Positions 1 to 6,752 are shown, counted from the stretch's first letter. The stretch: 7,265 nucleotides of DNA from Spirochaetaceae bacterium (GCA_031255655.1 JAIRSB010000060.1:1-7265), one strand, 5' to 3'. Translations and numbers: made by a program. Notes: generated by a model not told the origin, from the letters alone.

Positions 1-29
1 CGTGAAGCCCACTCCTTCCATGCCGGCCC

Positions 30-647
30 CTAAACCGCTTCCATCCCGCCCACCACCGGTGACATATGCACCAGCATCTTGGCTATTTGGGATATGGGGA
101 TGTCCATGCCATTCTTTAGCCAGCATTGTACAAGCGCGATGGAGCCGTTTACCGCATATGTCAAATAGTATTCCAGCATTTCCGGTTTGTTTCCCAGCGT
201 TTCAATAAAATGGTTTATCATCCACCGCTGGTAAATCAGCCGCTGAAAAAAGCGTTTTTGAAACTGCGGGTCGCCGTTTTCGCTCAACAACACCTGAACC
301 GAGTTACTGTTGTAACAGATATACCGCAGCATATCCTCAACTATTTGGATAATTTTGACATACCCGTCTTCTTTGCCGATTTCTTTAAGCGCATCCTCTA
401 TATAGGCAACAGTCTCGTTTTCTATCTGTTTGAGTAAATCGTATTGGTCTTTGTAGTAAGCGTAAAATGTCGTGCGGCTTACATCGGCTAGGGCGCATAT
501 CTCTTTTATAGTGATGTTCGTAATCGCTTTGGATTTCATTATTTCTACAAGGCTTTCTCTTAACACTTTTTTTGTATACCGCGTCTTGCGGTTGTCTTTC
601 GACTCCGCCGCTTTGCCTTCTTTTGTCTTTTCCATCGTTTTTTCCAT
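30..647 (-). CDS. TetR/AcrR-family transcriptional regulator
   Basis: Predicted ligand-responsive DNA-binding repressor of 205 residues, a normal length for the family. The N-terminal HTH domain spans about residues 22-72: a first helix (VLRESLVEIMKSK), then TIKEICALADVSRTTFYAYY, the typical TetR helix-turn-helix ending in the 'TFYxYYKDQYDLL' signature. The C-terminal ligand and dimer domain (about 90-200) has the 'YAVNGSIALVQCWLKNGMDI' stretch that resembles the TetR_C_8 type common in Firmicutes. The lysine-rich first 22 residues are a tail. Two starts are possible: the Met at 647, or Met5 at 635, which has GGA seven bases upstream; Met5 may be the true start. It is divergent from the MMPL operon, so by context it probably controls that operon and itself. 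The ligand is unknown. The gene looks more A/T-rich than its neighbours by eye. Confidence 0.93.
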   Translation of the reverse strand: MEKTMEKTKEGKAAESKDNRKTRYTKKVLRESLVEIMKSKAITNITIKEICALADVSRTTFYAYYKDQYDLLKQIENETVAYIEDALKEIGKEDGYVKIIQIVEDMLRYICYNSNSVQVLLSENGDPQFQKRFFQRLIYQRWMINHFIETLGNKPEMLEYYLTYAVNGSIALVQCWLKNGMDIPISQIAKMLVHMSPVVGGMEAV

Positions 648-743
648 ATTTTACCAGAGGCCTCGCTTTCCCGCGCATTTTACCAGTAATTGTCTTAAAC
701 TTGACAGAATTCGCCATAGTGTACATTTCGCATCATAGCATAC

Positions 744-763
744 TCAACTTGTCATTGTGTTGA
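744..763. promoter_or_regulatory. candidate TetR operator (inverted repeat TCAAC-N10-GTTGA)
   Basis: Five-base perfect arms flank a ten-base spacer, and the right arm overlaps the proposed -35 box of the MMPL promoter, which is where a repressor would act. The left part also contains AACTTGTCA (746-754), which matches AACTTGACA at 698-706 in 8 of 9 positions, so the region may hold two related boxes. The arms are short and could occur by chance. Assignment to the neighbouring TetR protein rests only on position. Confidence 0.3.
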
Positions 764-783
764 ATATCGGCTGTTCGTACAAT
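755..783 (+). promoter_or_regulatory. candidate sigma70-type promoter for the MMPL operon
   Basis: A weak -35 (TTGTGT, 755-760) and a good -10 (TACAAT, 778-783) are separated by 17 bases. Transcription would start near 790, leaving a leader of about 27 bases that still includes the ribosome binding site. A perfect TTGACA at 701-706 has no convincing -10 at 16-18 bases (TACATT at 722 is 15 away), so I prefer the pair given here. I could not settle a promoter for the divergent tetR-like gene; TATGAT on the minus strand (737-732) is a possible -10. Confidence 0.45.
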
Positions 784-803
784 TTTATAAAAAACAAACT
801 TCA

Positions 804-810
804 AAAAGGA
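804..810 (+). promoter_or_regulatory. ribosome binding site that sets the MMPL start
   Basis: AAAAGGA lies six bases before the ATG at 817. The reading frame is open back to an ATG at 757, but that one has no purine-rich site and would add 20 residues ahead of the first membrane segment. The 817 start places the transmembrane helix at residues 7-25, as usual for the family. Confidence 0.8.
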
Positions 811-816
811 ATTTGT

Positions 817-3471
817 ATGGAACGATTTTACAAACATCCGGTTATCATCATAGTGGTCATCGCGGCGGTAACGATTTTATTCGGCGCCCAACTGCCAAGA
901 GTGGAACTGGATAATAACAACACCCGCTTTATTCCAAAAGAGCAGGAAGTCCGCGTCATTGAGGAGCACATCGACGAAGTGTTGGGCTCTTCGATGATAA
1001 TCATGGTGGGGCTGGAGCGGCCTTACGGCACAGTATTTGACCCTGAGTTTCTTAGGATGGTGCGCGAATACAGCGAGGCTGTGGAACTGATTGATTTCGT
1101 TAAAAGCATCAATTCGATTATGTCGACGCAGTACATCACCGGAAACGCCGACAGCATCATTGTTACCGATTTGGTGGCGGAAGACTTTGCGGGAACGCCG
1201 GAAGAAATCGATGAGTTAAAGCGGCGCATTGCGTCTTGGGATTTGTACCGGGGCGCGCTCGTGTCGGACAATCTTTCGGCAACGCAAATTCTTGTCGATA
1301 TGAACGTTAAGACCGAAGACGCAGGTCATCCTGACGTGATTAAAAGCCTTGTAAAGATACGCGAAACGGCGAAAAAAATGTTCGCGGGACGCGCCGAAGT
1401 GTATGTAACCGGAATGCCTGTAATCAGTGCGACGATTAACGAGGCTATGGAAATAGACCTTGTTGTGCTAATTCCGCTTGTAGCGTTAGTGGTTTTGTTG
1501 GTGCTTTTTCTTTCATTCCGGCGTTTCACTTTTGTTGCGCTGCCGCTGCTTACTGTTATTGTCGCGGTCGTCTGGACTATAGGCATTATGCCCATACTGG
1601 GGGTAAAACTTTCCGTAATTTGCACTGTTTTACCAATAATCCTTATGGCTGTCGGCAGCGCTTACGGCATTCATGTGGTAACCCACTACAAAGAAGACAT
1701 CCAAGACCGGACTTTGACAGTCGAGGAACACCGCGACTTAGTGTTTTCACTTATGCGTAAGCTGATAAAGCCTGTATTTCTGGCGGGTTTGACAACGTTT
1801 GCCGGGTTCGCCTCGTTCTGCTTCACTTCTATACCCCCCATGCGCGAGTTTGGCTACTTTTCCAGCTTCGGCGTGTTGTCCGCTTTCGTAGTGGCGGTAA
1901 CCCTCATTCCGGCGGTTCTGCTTGTGCGCGGCCCGCGTGTTGTGAAAGGACGGAAACCAGAAGGCCACGCCTTGAGCGGGGCAATAGAAACGGTGTTTTC
2001 CGCCATCGCCAGAAAACGCATTCTGGTGCTGTCGTTAACCGTTATCGCGCTTGCCTGCTCGCTCTACGGGCTTTCAAAACTGGTAGTCGATAACAGCGTC
2101 ATCGAGTTTTTTAAGAACGATACCGACATAAGCAGGTCTGACGCTTTCATACGGAAATACTTCGGCGGTTCCCGCGATATATCGGTTTTTGTCGAGGCGG
2201 ATTCCAGCGATGAACTGCTGGACCCCGCTGTGTTAAGCGCGATGGACGGACTTTCCGCATTCTTACAGGAGCGCGTCCCGGACGTGGGGAAGGTTGTGGG
2301 CTTTACCGACATCGTAAAGCGCGTCAATCAGGTGTTTAACGTGGATGAAAGCCCCGCGGGACTGCGCCCAGTTACAACGCCGCAGAGCGGCGGCGCAGCC
2401 AGCGGCTTCGGGTTCGGAGACGCTGACGCGGGTTTCGGCTTCGGGTCCGGTGACGGCTTCGGCTTTGACGCGCCGGTGGAAACAGCACCCGCACCAGCGG
2501 CATTTGATGACGAAGAAGACACGGAGTACGTCGAGGCTAAACGGCTGGAAGATTACACCGCCTCCGATATTATAGCCGCGCTCGACACCGCTGCCGGAAA
2601 ATCGCCCAATTTAAGCGGCGCGGCTTTAGTCCGCGAACTGGAGCGGCTTACAAACTACAACGGCTATTCGTACTACGAAATCCCCGCTCTGCCTAAACGT
2701 TACGGAAAGAAAACGCCGGAGGAACTGCGCCAGCTCGTTTCAAACTACCTCGTGCTGCTTTCGGGGGACGACAGCTTCAGCTATTCAAACGATCCGCTTG
2801 AACCTACGGCAATAAAAATGACGATACAGCTTCGCACGGTTTGGAATACCGATACTAAGGAGATTGTCGATGTAATCAAAAATTATGTCGATGCGAATTT
2901 CCCGCAAACTGTGCGGGTAATGGTCGGCGGCGGCGCGCTGATGGAAAGCGCGGTAGCCGATCTCATCGTAAACTCCCAGATTGTCTCGATTTTTGTCTCG
3001 GTACTCATGGTATTCCTCATCATCACAGTGTCGTACCGCTCAATCGCCGCCGGACTCATCGGGGCGGTGCCGCTTTCTGTCGCTATACTTGGCAATTTCG
3101 CGGTGATGGGTTTTCTTGGCATAAAGCTGAACATCGGCACCGCGCTTATCGCCAGCCTCGCCGTGGGCATAGGCATCGACTACACGATTCACTTTATAGA
3201 TTGCTTCAAGCGGGAGTATCAGAACGGCGGCGATTCTCTTAGGCGCACGTTCTCCGGCTGTGGAAAGGCGATAGTGATTAACGCCGTATCTGTCGGCGCG
3301 GGTTTCGGCGTGTTGATGTTTTCTCAATTCAGGATGCTGGCAAATCTGGGGCTTCTTGTCATGTTGAGCATGCTGATAACAGCATTTGTGAGCCTCACGG
3401 TAATTCCGGCGCTGCTTACAACAGTAAAGCCGAGATTCATTTATGGGAAAAACGCGGTTAGCAAGGCTTAA
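817..3471 (+). CDS. MMPL/RND-superfamily inner-membrane transporter
   Basis: An 884-residue export pump of the RND superfamily (MMPL type), predicted to move a lipid or other hydrophobic substrate out of the inner membrane using proton motive force. The two-fold RND layout is clear: TM1 (7-25), periplasmic loop 1 (about 26-212), TM2-6 (213-370), TM7 (400-419), loop 2 (about 420-717), TM8-12 (718-866). TM4 carries GSAYGIHVVTHY and TM10 the equivalent GIGIDYTIHF; the D788-Y789 pair is the expected proton-relay site, while the aligned TM4 position is Ala282. 'LDNNNTRFIPKEQEV' after TM1 and 'VDNSVIEFFKNDTDI' after TM7 are the repeated loop openings. Loop 2 is longer than loop 1 and holds a Gly/Phe-rich linker (about 525-557). 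It heads an operon with a LolA-like protein and a barrel. No membrane-fusion protein gene is nearby. The family is certain; the substrate is unknown. Confidence 0.96.
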   Translation: MERFYKHPVIIIVVIAAVTILFGAQLPRVELDNNNTRFIPKEQEVRVIEEHIDEVLGSSMIIMVGLERPYGTVFDPEFLRMVREYSEAVELIDFVKSINSIMSTQYITGNADSIIVTDLVAEDFAGTPEEIDELKRRIASWDLYRGALVSDNLSATQILVDMNVKTEDAGHPDVIKSLVKIRETAKKMFAGRAEVYVTGMPVISATINEAMEIDLVVLIPLVALVVLLVLFLSFRRFTFVALPLLTVIVAVVWTIGIMPILGVKLSVICTVLPIILMAVGSAYGIHVVTHYKEDIQDRTLTVEEHRDLVFSLMRKLIKPVFLAGLTTFAGFASFCFTSIPPMREFGYFSSFGVLSAFVVAVTLIPAVLLVRGPRVVKGRKPEGHALSGAIETVFSAIARKRILVLSLTVIALACSLYGLSKLVVDNSVIEFFKNDTDISRSDAFIRKYFGGSRDISVFVEADSSDELLDPAVLSAMDGLSAFLQERVPDVGKVVGFTDIVKRVNQVFNVDESPAGLRPVTTPQSGGAASGFGFGDADAGFGFGSGDGFGFDAPVETAPAPAAFDDEEDTEYVEAKRLEDYTASDIIAALDTAAGKSPNLSGAALVRELERLTNYNGYSYYEIPALPKRYGKKTPEELRQLVSNYLVLLSGDDSFSYSNDPLEPTAIKMTIQLRTVWNTDTKEIVDVIKNYVDANFPQTVRVMVGGGALMESAVADLIVNSQIVSIFVSVLMVFLIITVSYRSIAAGLIGAVPLSVAILGNFAVMGFLGIKLNIGTALIASLAVGIGIDYTIHFIDCFKREYQNGGDSLRRTFSGCGKAIVINAVSVGAGFGVLMFSQFRMLANLGLLVMLSMLITAFVSLTVIPALLTTVKPRFIYGKNAVSKA
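2404..2469 (+). repeat. degenerate tandem repeat coding for a GFGFG-rich linker
   Basis: Three imperfect copies of a unit like GGCTTCGGGTTCGG (near 2404, 2431 and 2455) lie in frame inside the MMPL gene. They encode GFGFG, GFGFG and GFGF separated by acidic or small residues, followed by an acidic and proline/alanine-rich stretch. The segment lies in periplasmic loop 2, between the part that follows TM7 and a more helical, charged part, so it is probably a flexible linker. Similar bases recur at the start of the mature barrel protein (near 4398). Confidence 0.6.
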
Positions 3472-3500
3472 GTCCCAAAACCGCGAAGGCCGTTTGGCTG

Positions 3501-3530
3501 CCTGTCAAAATCCGTTTGTTTCGAGACAGG
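3501..3530 (+). other. small hairpin between the MMPL and LolA-like genes
   Basis: CCTGTC (3501-3506) and GACAGG (3525-3530) can form a 6-bp stem with an 18-base loop, followed by AAAATTTATTTT. It is too weak, and its T-run too broken, for a good intrinsic terminator. It may be a partial terminator or an mRNA processing or stability element in the 82-base gap. Its main interest is that it could lower or separate expression of the two downstream genes from that of the pump. Confidence 0.25.
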
Positions 3531-3553
3531 AAAATTTATTTTAGGAGAGAAGA

Positions 3554-4330
3554 ATGAAAAAAATTACCACGTTTATTGTTTTTTTGTTGACCGGAGCTGT
3601 CTTACTGAACGCGCAGGACGCGGCCGCTATTATGAATGCGGCGAAAAACCGCATCAAGAAAACTACGCTTTCTACCCGTTCCCGCATGGTCGTCAGCGCG
3701 AAAAACGGCTCGACCAAAGAGCGCCGCATCGACCAGTATTCCAAAGAGGACGCGAAGGGGAACGAGCGCATGGTCGTCGTGTTCCAGAGTCCGGCAGATG
3801 TTGCCGGTACGCGCTTCCTTACCATAGACACAGAAGCGGGCGGCTCAGACCGCTGGATTTACCTGCCCAGTCTTGGGAAAATACGCCGCATCGCGGCATC
3901 GGAAAGCGGTGGCAGCTTCATGGGGACGGATTTTTCTTACGATGATATGTCGTCTTTGGGACGCGACATAAACCTTGACACCTACACGCTGCTGCGGGAA
4001 GAAACGCTGAACGGCGCGGAATGTTACGTCATTCAGTCCGTACCGAAGGACAGCTCGTACCAGTATTCCAAGACAATCTCATGGGTGGACAAAGACAAAT
4101 CGCTTGTTTACAAAAGCGATTTTTACGACAAGCGCGGCAGCCTGGTCAAGGTCATGGAAAACGGGGATTTTAAGGACGTGCAGGGGAGGCTTACGCCGAT
4201 GTGGATGAAGATGTCGACACAGGCGGCGGGAACATCCACTATAGTTCACACGGAAATCGTCAAATACGATGACCCCATACCGGAAACCGTCTTTACCACA
4301 ACATATCTTGAAACAGGGAGGGCAAGATGA
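3554..4330 (+). CDS. LolA-like periplasmic protein (outer membrane lipoprotein-sorting protein family)
   Basis: A 258-residue exported protein of the LolA-like fold family (resembles PF17131), expected to be a soluble periplasmic carrier for a lipid or lipoprotein. Residues 1-20 form a signal peptide (KK, then a hydrophobic core), with a likely cut at LNA|QD. There is no lipobox cysteine, so it should stay soluble. The diagnostic core is at about 74-131: 'VVVFQSPADVAGTRFLTID', 'RWIYLPSLGKIRRI' and 'SFMGTDFSYDDM', as expected for LolA/LolB-like half-barrels with a hydrophobic groove. The C-terminal half (about 145-250) continues the beta-rich pattern. AGGAG at 3543-3547 is six bases before the start. 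The gene lies between the pump and the barrel and its last bases overlap the barrel start, which supports a shuttle role between them. It is not necessarily the general lipoprotein carrier LolA; a role dedicated to this pump's substrate is an inference. Confidence 0.88.
   Translation: MKKITTFIVFLLTGAVLLNAQDAAAIMNAAKNRIKKTTLSTRSRMVVSAKNGSTKERRIDQYSKEDAKGNERMVVVFQSPADVAGTRFLTIDTEAGGSDRWIYLPSLGKIRRIAASESGGSFMGTDFSYDDMSSLGRDINLDTYTLLREETLNGAECYVIQSVPKDSSYQYSKTISWVDKDKSLVYKSDFYDKRGSLVKVMENGDFKDVQGRLTPMWMKMSTQAAGTSTIVHTEIVKYDDPIPETVFTTTYLETGRAR
4315..4322 (+). promoter_or_regulatory. ribosome binding site for the barrel gene, inside the end of the LolA-like gene
   Basis: AGGGAGGG lies four bases before the ATG at 4327. 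The start overlaps the TGA of the previous gene (ATGA, 4327-4330), a classic arrangement for translational coupling, so the carrier and the barrel are probably made in linked amounts. Confidence 0.75.
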
Positions 4331-5631
4331 GCCGCCGCTTCGCGCCGTTTTTTTTGATGTTGACGGCGGCATTCTCCGCGCCGCTGTTTTCGCAGGATTT
4401 CGGCTTCGGCGCGGAGGAAAGCTCCGGCGCCTTTGAGTCGATGATGCCTGCGGCAACCGTTGGCGGCGAGGTTTCCGCCATGTTTTTGGGCTACTTTGAT
4501 GATTTTTCAAACGGGGCCAGTCATGTACGGCTTGGCGATGTGTTTTCCGGGAAACTCAATTTTACCGCCGGAAATTCTTTCGCGGACGCGGTAATCAACC
4601 TGAAATTATCCACCGACCGTGATAAAGACCCCCTCCCTTTGAACTTTGAAGAAGCGTACCTCCGCGCCTATTTCGGTCTTTTTGAGATTGAAGGCGGTCT
4701 GCGTAAACTCACATGGGGCAAGGCGGACAGTTTAGGCCCGCTTGATGTTGTAAACCCGCTTGACAACCGCGAGATAACGGATATTAGCGACATCCTGAAC
4801 ATAAAAATCGCCCGCCCGCTCGTTCACGCGACAGCGCGTATCGGGCACTTTTCCAAGTTAGAAGGCGTTTTCCTTCCAAACTTCGAGCCGGCGCGCCTTT
4901 CTTCAAGCGGACGCTGGGCGCCCGCGCAATTAGCCGCTTTACCCGTCCAGCCGCAGTTTCCCGACACCTCAACGCTTGATTACGCGCAGGCAGGACTGCG
5001 CTTTACGACAACGATAGGCGGCGCGGTGGATGTGGGAGCGCAGTATTATTACGGCAGGCTTACAAAGCCCGCGTTTAAGATAAATATCGCGCCGGACACA
5101 GCTCCCTCAATTAATGCAATGTACAACCCATACCATCAAATCGGCGTGGATTACGCACAGGTGCTCGCGGGTTTCAATCTGCGCGCCGAATGTGCCGTAA
5201 ACATAACGGAGGATACCGGCGGCGATGACGGCGCGGTTTACAATCCGCATTTTTTGTGGTCGCTCGGTTTCGACCGCGACCTTGTGTGGGGTGTCAACCT
5301 CAACCTCCAGTGCAACGAAACGGTGCGGCTTTTGTACGACAAAATAGGTGAAAACCCCATGTTGGATATGGAGGCGGACGCCGATCTCACTTTTACGCAG
5401 ATTACGGCGATACTTTCAAAGAAATTCCTGCGCGATGAGTTGGAACTGCGTCTGGCCGCGATTTGGGATGTAGAGGACAGCGATTTCTTTTTCGCGCCCT
5501 CCCTCATCTGGACGCAGGATGCGGTCAAAACTGAGCTTTCCAGCGGTGTTTTCGGCGGCGAGGAAGACGGGCAGTTCGGCCAGTATCATAAAAACAATTT
5601 TATAAAAATTAAGTTGACTTACTCGTTCTAA
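4327..5631 (+). CDS. outer-membrane beta-barrel protein (DUF1302-like, porin type)
   Basis: A 434-residue predicted outer-membrane barrel. Residues 1-22 are a signal peptide (SRR, a hydrophobic core, LFS|QD). The rest alternates polar and hydrophobic residues in strand-like runs. It ends in 'IKIKLTYSF' with a terminal Phe, the usual signal for the BAM machinery. The block 'LRKLTWGKADSL' followed by 'DVVNPLDNREITD' (about 126-153) resembles the conserved WG...NPxD region of DUF1302-type barrels, which often occur with MMPL pumps. The short acidic N-terminal part (DFGFGAEESSG) may be a periplasmic tail. Translation is coupled to the LolA-like gene. The likely role is the outer-membrane end of the export route, as a channel or acceptor. 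A porin unrelated to the pump is possible but less likely given the packing. Membership of DUF1302 is from motif memory, not a search. Confidence 0.82.
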   Translation: MSRRFAPFFLMLTAAFSAPLFSQDFGFGAEESSGAFESMMPAATVGGEVSAMFLGYFDDFSNGASHVRLGDVFSGKLNFTAGNSFADAVINLKLSTDRDKDPLPLNFEEAYLRAYFGLFEIEGGLRKLTWGKADSLGPLDVVNPLDNREITDISDILNIKIARPLVHATARIGHFSKLEGVFLPNFEPARLSSSGRWAPAQLAALPVQPQFPDTSTLDYAQAGLRFTTTIGGAVDVGAQYYYGRLTKPAFKINIAPDTAPSINAMYNPYHQIGVDYAQVLAGFNLRAECAVNITEDTGGDDGAVYNPHFLWSLGFDRDLVWGVNLNLQCNETVRLLYDKIGENPMLDMEADADLTFTQITAILSKKFLRDELELRLAAIWDVEDSDFFFAPSLIWTQDAVKTELSSGVFGGEEDGQFGQYHKNNFIKIKLTYSF

Positions 5632-5641
5632 GCCTCCATAT

Positions 5642-5690
5642 CCGCCCTATTCCCGGCAAAGACACAGGGGTCGTCAGCGGGAATGGGCGG
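5642..5690 (+). terminator. long imperfect hairpin, possible operon-end terminator
   Basis: CCGCCC-T-ATTCCCG (5642-5655) pairs with CGGGAATGGGCGG (5678-5690), giving a 13-bp stem with one bulged T and a 22-base loop. It starts ten bases after the barrel stop codon. Only TTT follows within ten bases, so it is not a textbook intrinsic terminator. It could instead stabilise the upstream mRNA 3' end or attenuate read-through into the glycosyltransferase operon. Only the stem is directly visible. Confidence 0.4.
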
Positions 5691-5765
5691 GACTTTCGCG
5701 TTACCGCCGGCAAATCGCCGCTTCCGCCCATGGACTTGTCTGCCCGTAGCGGAGTACACTACAAT

Positions 5766-6752
5766 ATGTTTGTACCCGAAAACATATTTTTATCCCCCCC
5801 CCCCCCCGCTGTTTTTATCGTAGTTCCGTGCTATAACGAAGAAGAGGCTCTGCCCGAAACAGCAAATCGACTGTGGGAAAAACTAAACCGCCTCCGCGCC
5901 GATTCCCTCGTTTCTGAGGCTTCACGAATAGTTTTTGTGGATGACGGCTCGCGGGACAGGACGTGGGAGATAATACAAAGCCTCTATCAGGAAACGCCGG
6001 AGCTTTTCTGTGGAATCAAGCTGTCGAAAAATTGTGGACACCAAAACGCTCTCGTTTGCGGACTGCTTTCAGTAAAAGGCCACTGCGACGCCGCAATATC
6101 CATAGACGCGGACTTGCAGGACGACATCTCCGTGATTGATGGCATGGTTAAAAAATACCGCGAAGGCTGTGAAATCGTGTACGGTGTCCGCTCAGACAGA
6201 ACGAGTGACGAATTTTTCAAACGAGCCAGCGCACAAGTGTTTTACAGACTGATGCGGCTGCTCGGCGCCGATGTTGTGTACAACCACGCCGATTTCAGGC
6301 TGATGGGACGACACGCACTGGAAGCCTTTGCCGAATACCGCGAGGTGAACCTGTTTCTGCGCGGCATAGTCCCGCTGCTGGGCTTCAAAACCGGCGTCGA
6401 ATACTACACGCGCTCCCCGCGCCTTGCCGGTGAAAGCAAGTATCCGCTGCGAAAGATGCTCAAGTTCGCGCTGGAAGGTGTTACATCGTTTTCAATAAAA
6501 CCGATACGAATGATTACATGGCTTGGAATGATAATATTCTGCGCCAGTATAGCGATGATAATCTACTTTTTGACGCGGCATTTTTCCGGCAATACGATAA
6601 CCGGCTGGTCGAGTATGATAGTATCACTTTGGGGGATTGGCGGACTGATATTGTTCGCAATCGGCGTTGTCGGCGAATATATCGGGAAAATATATCTTGA
6701 GGTAAAACACCGCCCGCGTTACACCATCGAAGAGTTCCTGCGAAAAGAATGA
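5766..6752 (+). CDS. family 2 glycosyltransferase, GtrB/polyprenyl-phosphate type, with a poly-C tract
   Basis: A 328-residue membrane-anchored enzyme predicted to move a sugar from a nucleotide donor to polyprenyl phosphate at the cytoplasmic face. Visible GT-A features: first strand 'VFIVVPCYNEEEALPE' (16-31), 'VDDGSRDRT' (58-66), the metal-binding 'DADLQDD' (114-120), and 'GESKYPLRKML' (222-232). Two C-terminal TM helices (about 248-269 and 281-306) are typical of GtrB/DPM1-like enzymes. The ATG at 5766 has GGAG eleven bases upstream. An in-frame ATG at 5730 has no such site and would add 12 residues. No start codon exists in frame between the C-run and the catalytic core, so translation must cross the run of 14 C (codons 10-14). 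The C-run does not disturb the fold, but it makes the frame unstable. The last codons overlap the next gene (ATGA). The sugar is unknown. Confidence 0.93.
   Translation: MFVPENIFLSPPPPAVFIVVPCYNEEEALPETANRLWEKLNRLRADSLVSEASRIVFVDDGSRDRTWEIIQSLYQETPELFCGIKLSKNCGHQNALVCGLLSVKGHCDAAISIDADLQDDISVIDGMVKKYREGCEIVYGVRSDRTSDEFFKRASAQVFYRLMRLLGADVVYNHADFRLMGRHALEAFAEYREVNLFLRGIVPLLGFKTGVEYYTRSPRLAGESKYPLRKMLKFALEGVTSFSIKPIRMITWLGMIIFCASIAMIIYFLTRHFSGNTITGWSSMIVSLWGIGGLILFAIGVVGEYIGKIYLEVKHRPRYTIEEFLRKE
5794..5807 (+). repeat. homopolymer of 14 C inside the glycosyltransferase gene
   Basis: An uninterrupted C14 run codes for the end of Ser10 and Pro11-14, just before the first beta-strand. In the length seen the gene is in frame (ON). 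With 13 C the frame hits TAG at 5821-5823; with 15 C it hits TAA at 5834-5836. Both truncations come within about ten codons. Runs of G or C this long are well-known contingency loci in surface-glycan genes of other bacteria. Sequencing or assembly error in run length is also possible. Confidence 0.9.

Noticed and set aside
1..32. A possible gene start on the minus strand (ATG at 21-19) with AGGGG upstream, just after the tetR-like stop codon.
   Set aside because: Only seven codons are visible and the ribosome site is imperfect. It could be the next gene of a tetR operon, but the window is too short to support it.
757..816. A longer N-terminus for the MMPL protein starting at the ATG at 757.
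   Set aside because: No ribosome site precedes it, it overlaps the proposed promoter, and the 817 start has AAAAGGA at ideal spacing.
2328..2575. Open frames on both strands over the Gly/Phe linker of the pump gene.
   Set aside because: They arise from the repetitive base composition there and read as low-complexity sequence with no start signals.
4079..4510. A 143-codon open frame on the minus strand across the LolA-like/barrel junction.
   Set aside because: It is Arg/Pro/Ser-rich, lacks a ribosome site and lies opposite two well-supported genes, so it is a shadow of the coding strand.
5736..5765. Promoter-like pair TTGTCT (5736-5741) and TACAAT (5760-5765), 18 bases apart, before the glycosyltransferase.
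   Set aside because: Transcription would begin near 5772, after the only good start codon at 5766, and no alternative in-frame start lies between there and the catalytic core. It would make sense only if the gene model were wrong.
5730..5765. A longer N-terminus for the glycosyltransferase starting at the ATG at 5730.
   Set aside because: There is no ribosome site before it, whereas GGAG precedes the 5766 ATG, although at a long spacing of eleven bases. The choice does not affect the poly-C argument because both starts lie upstream in the same frame.
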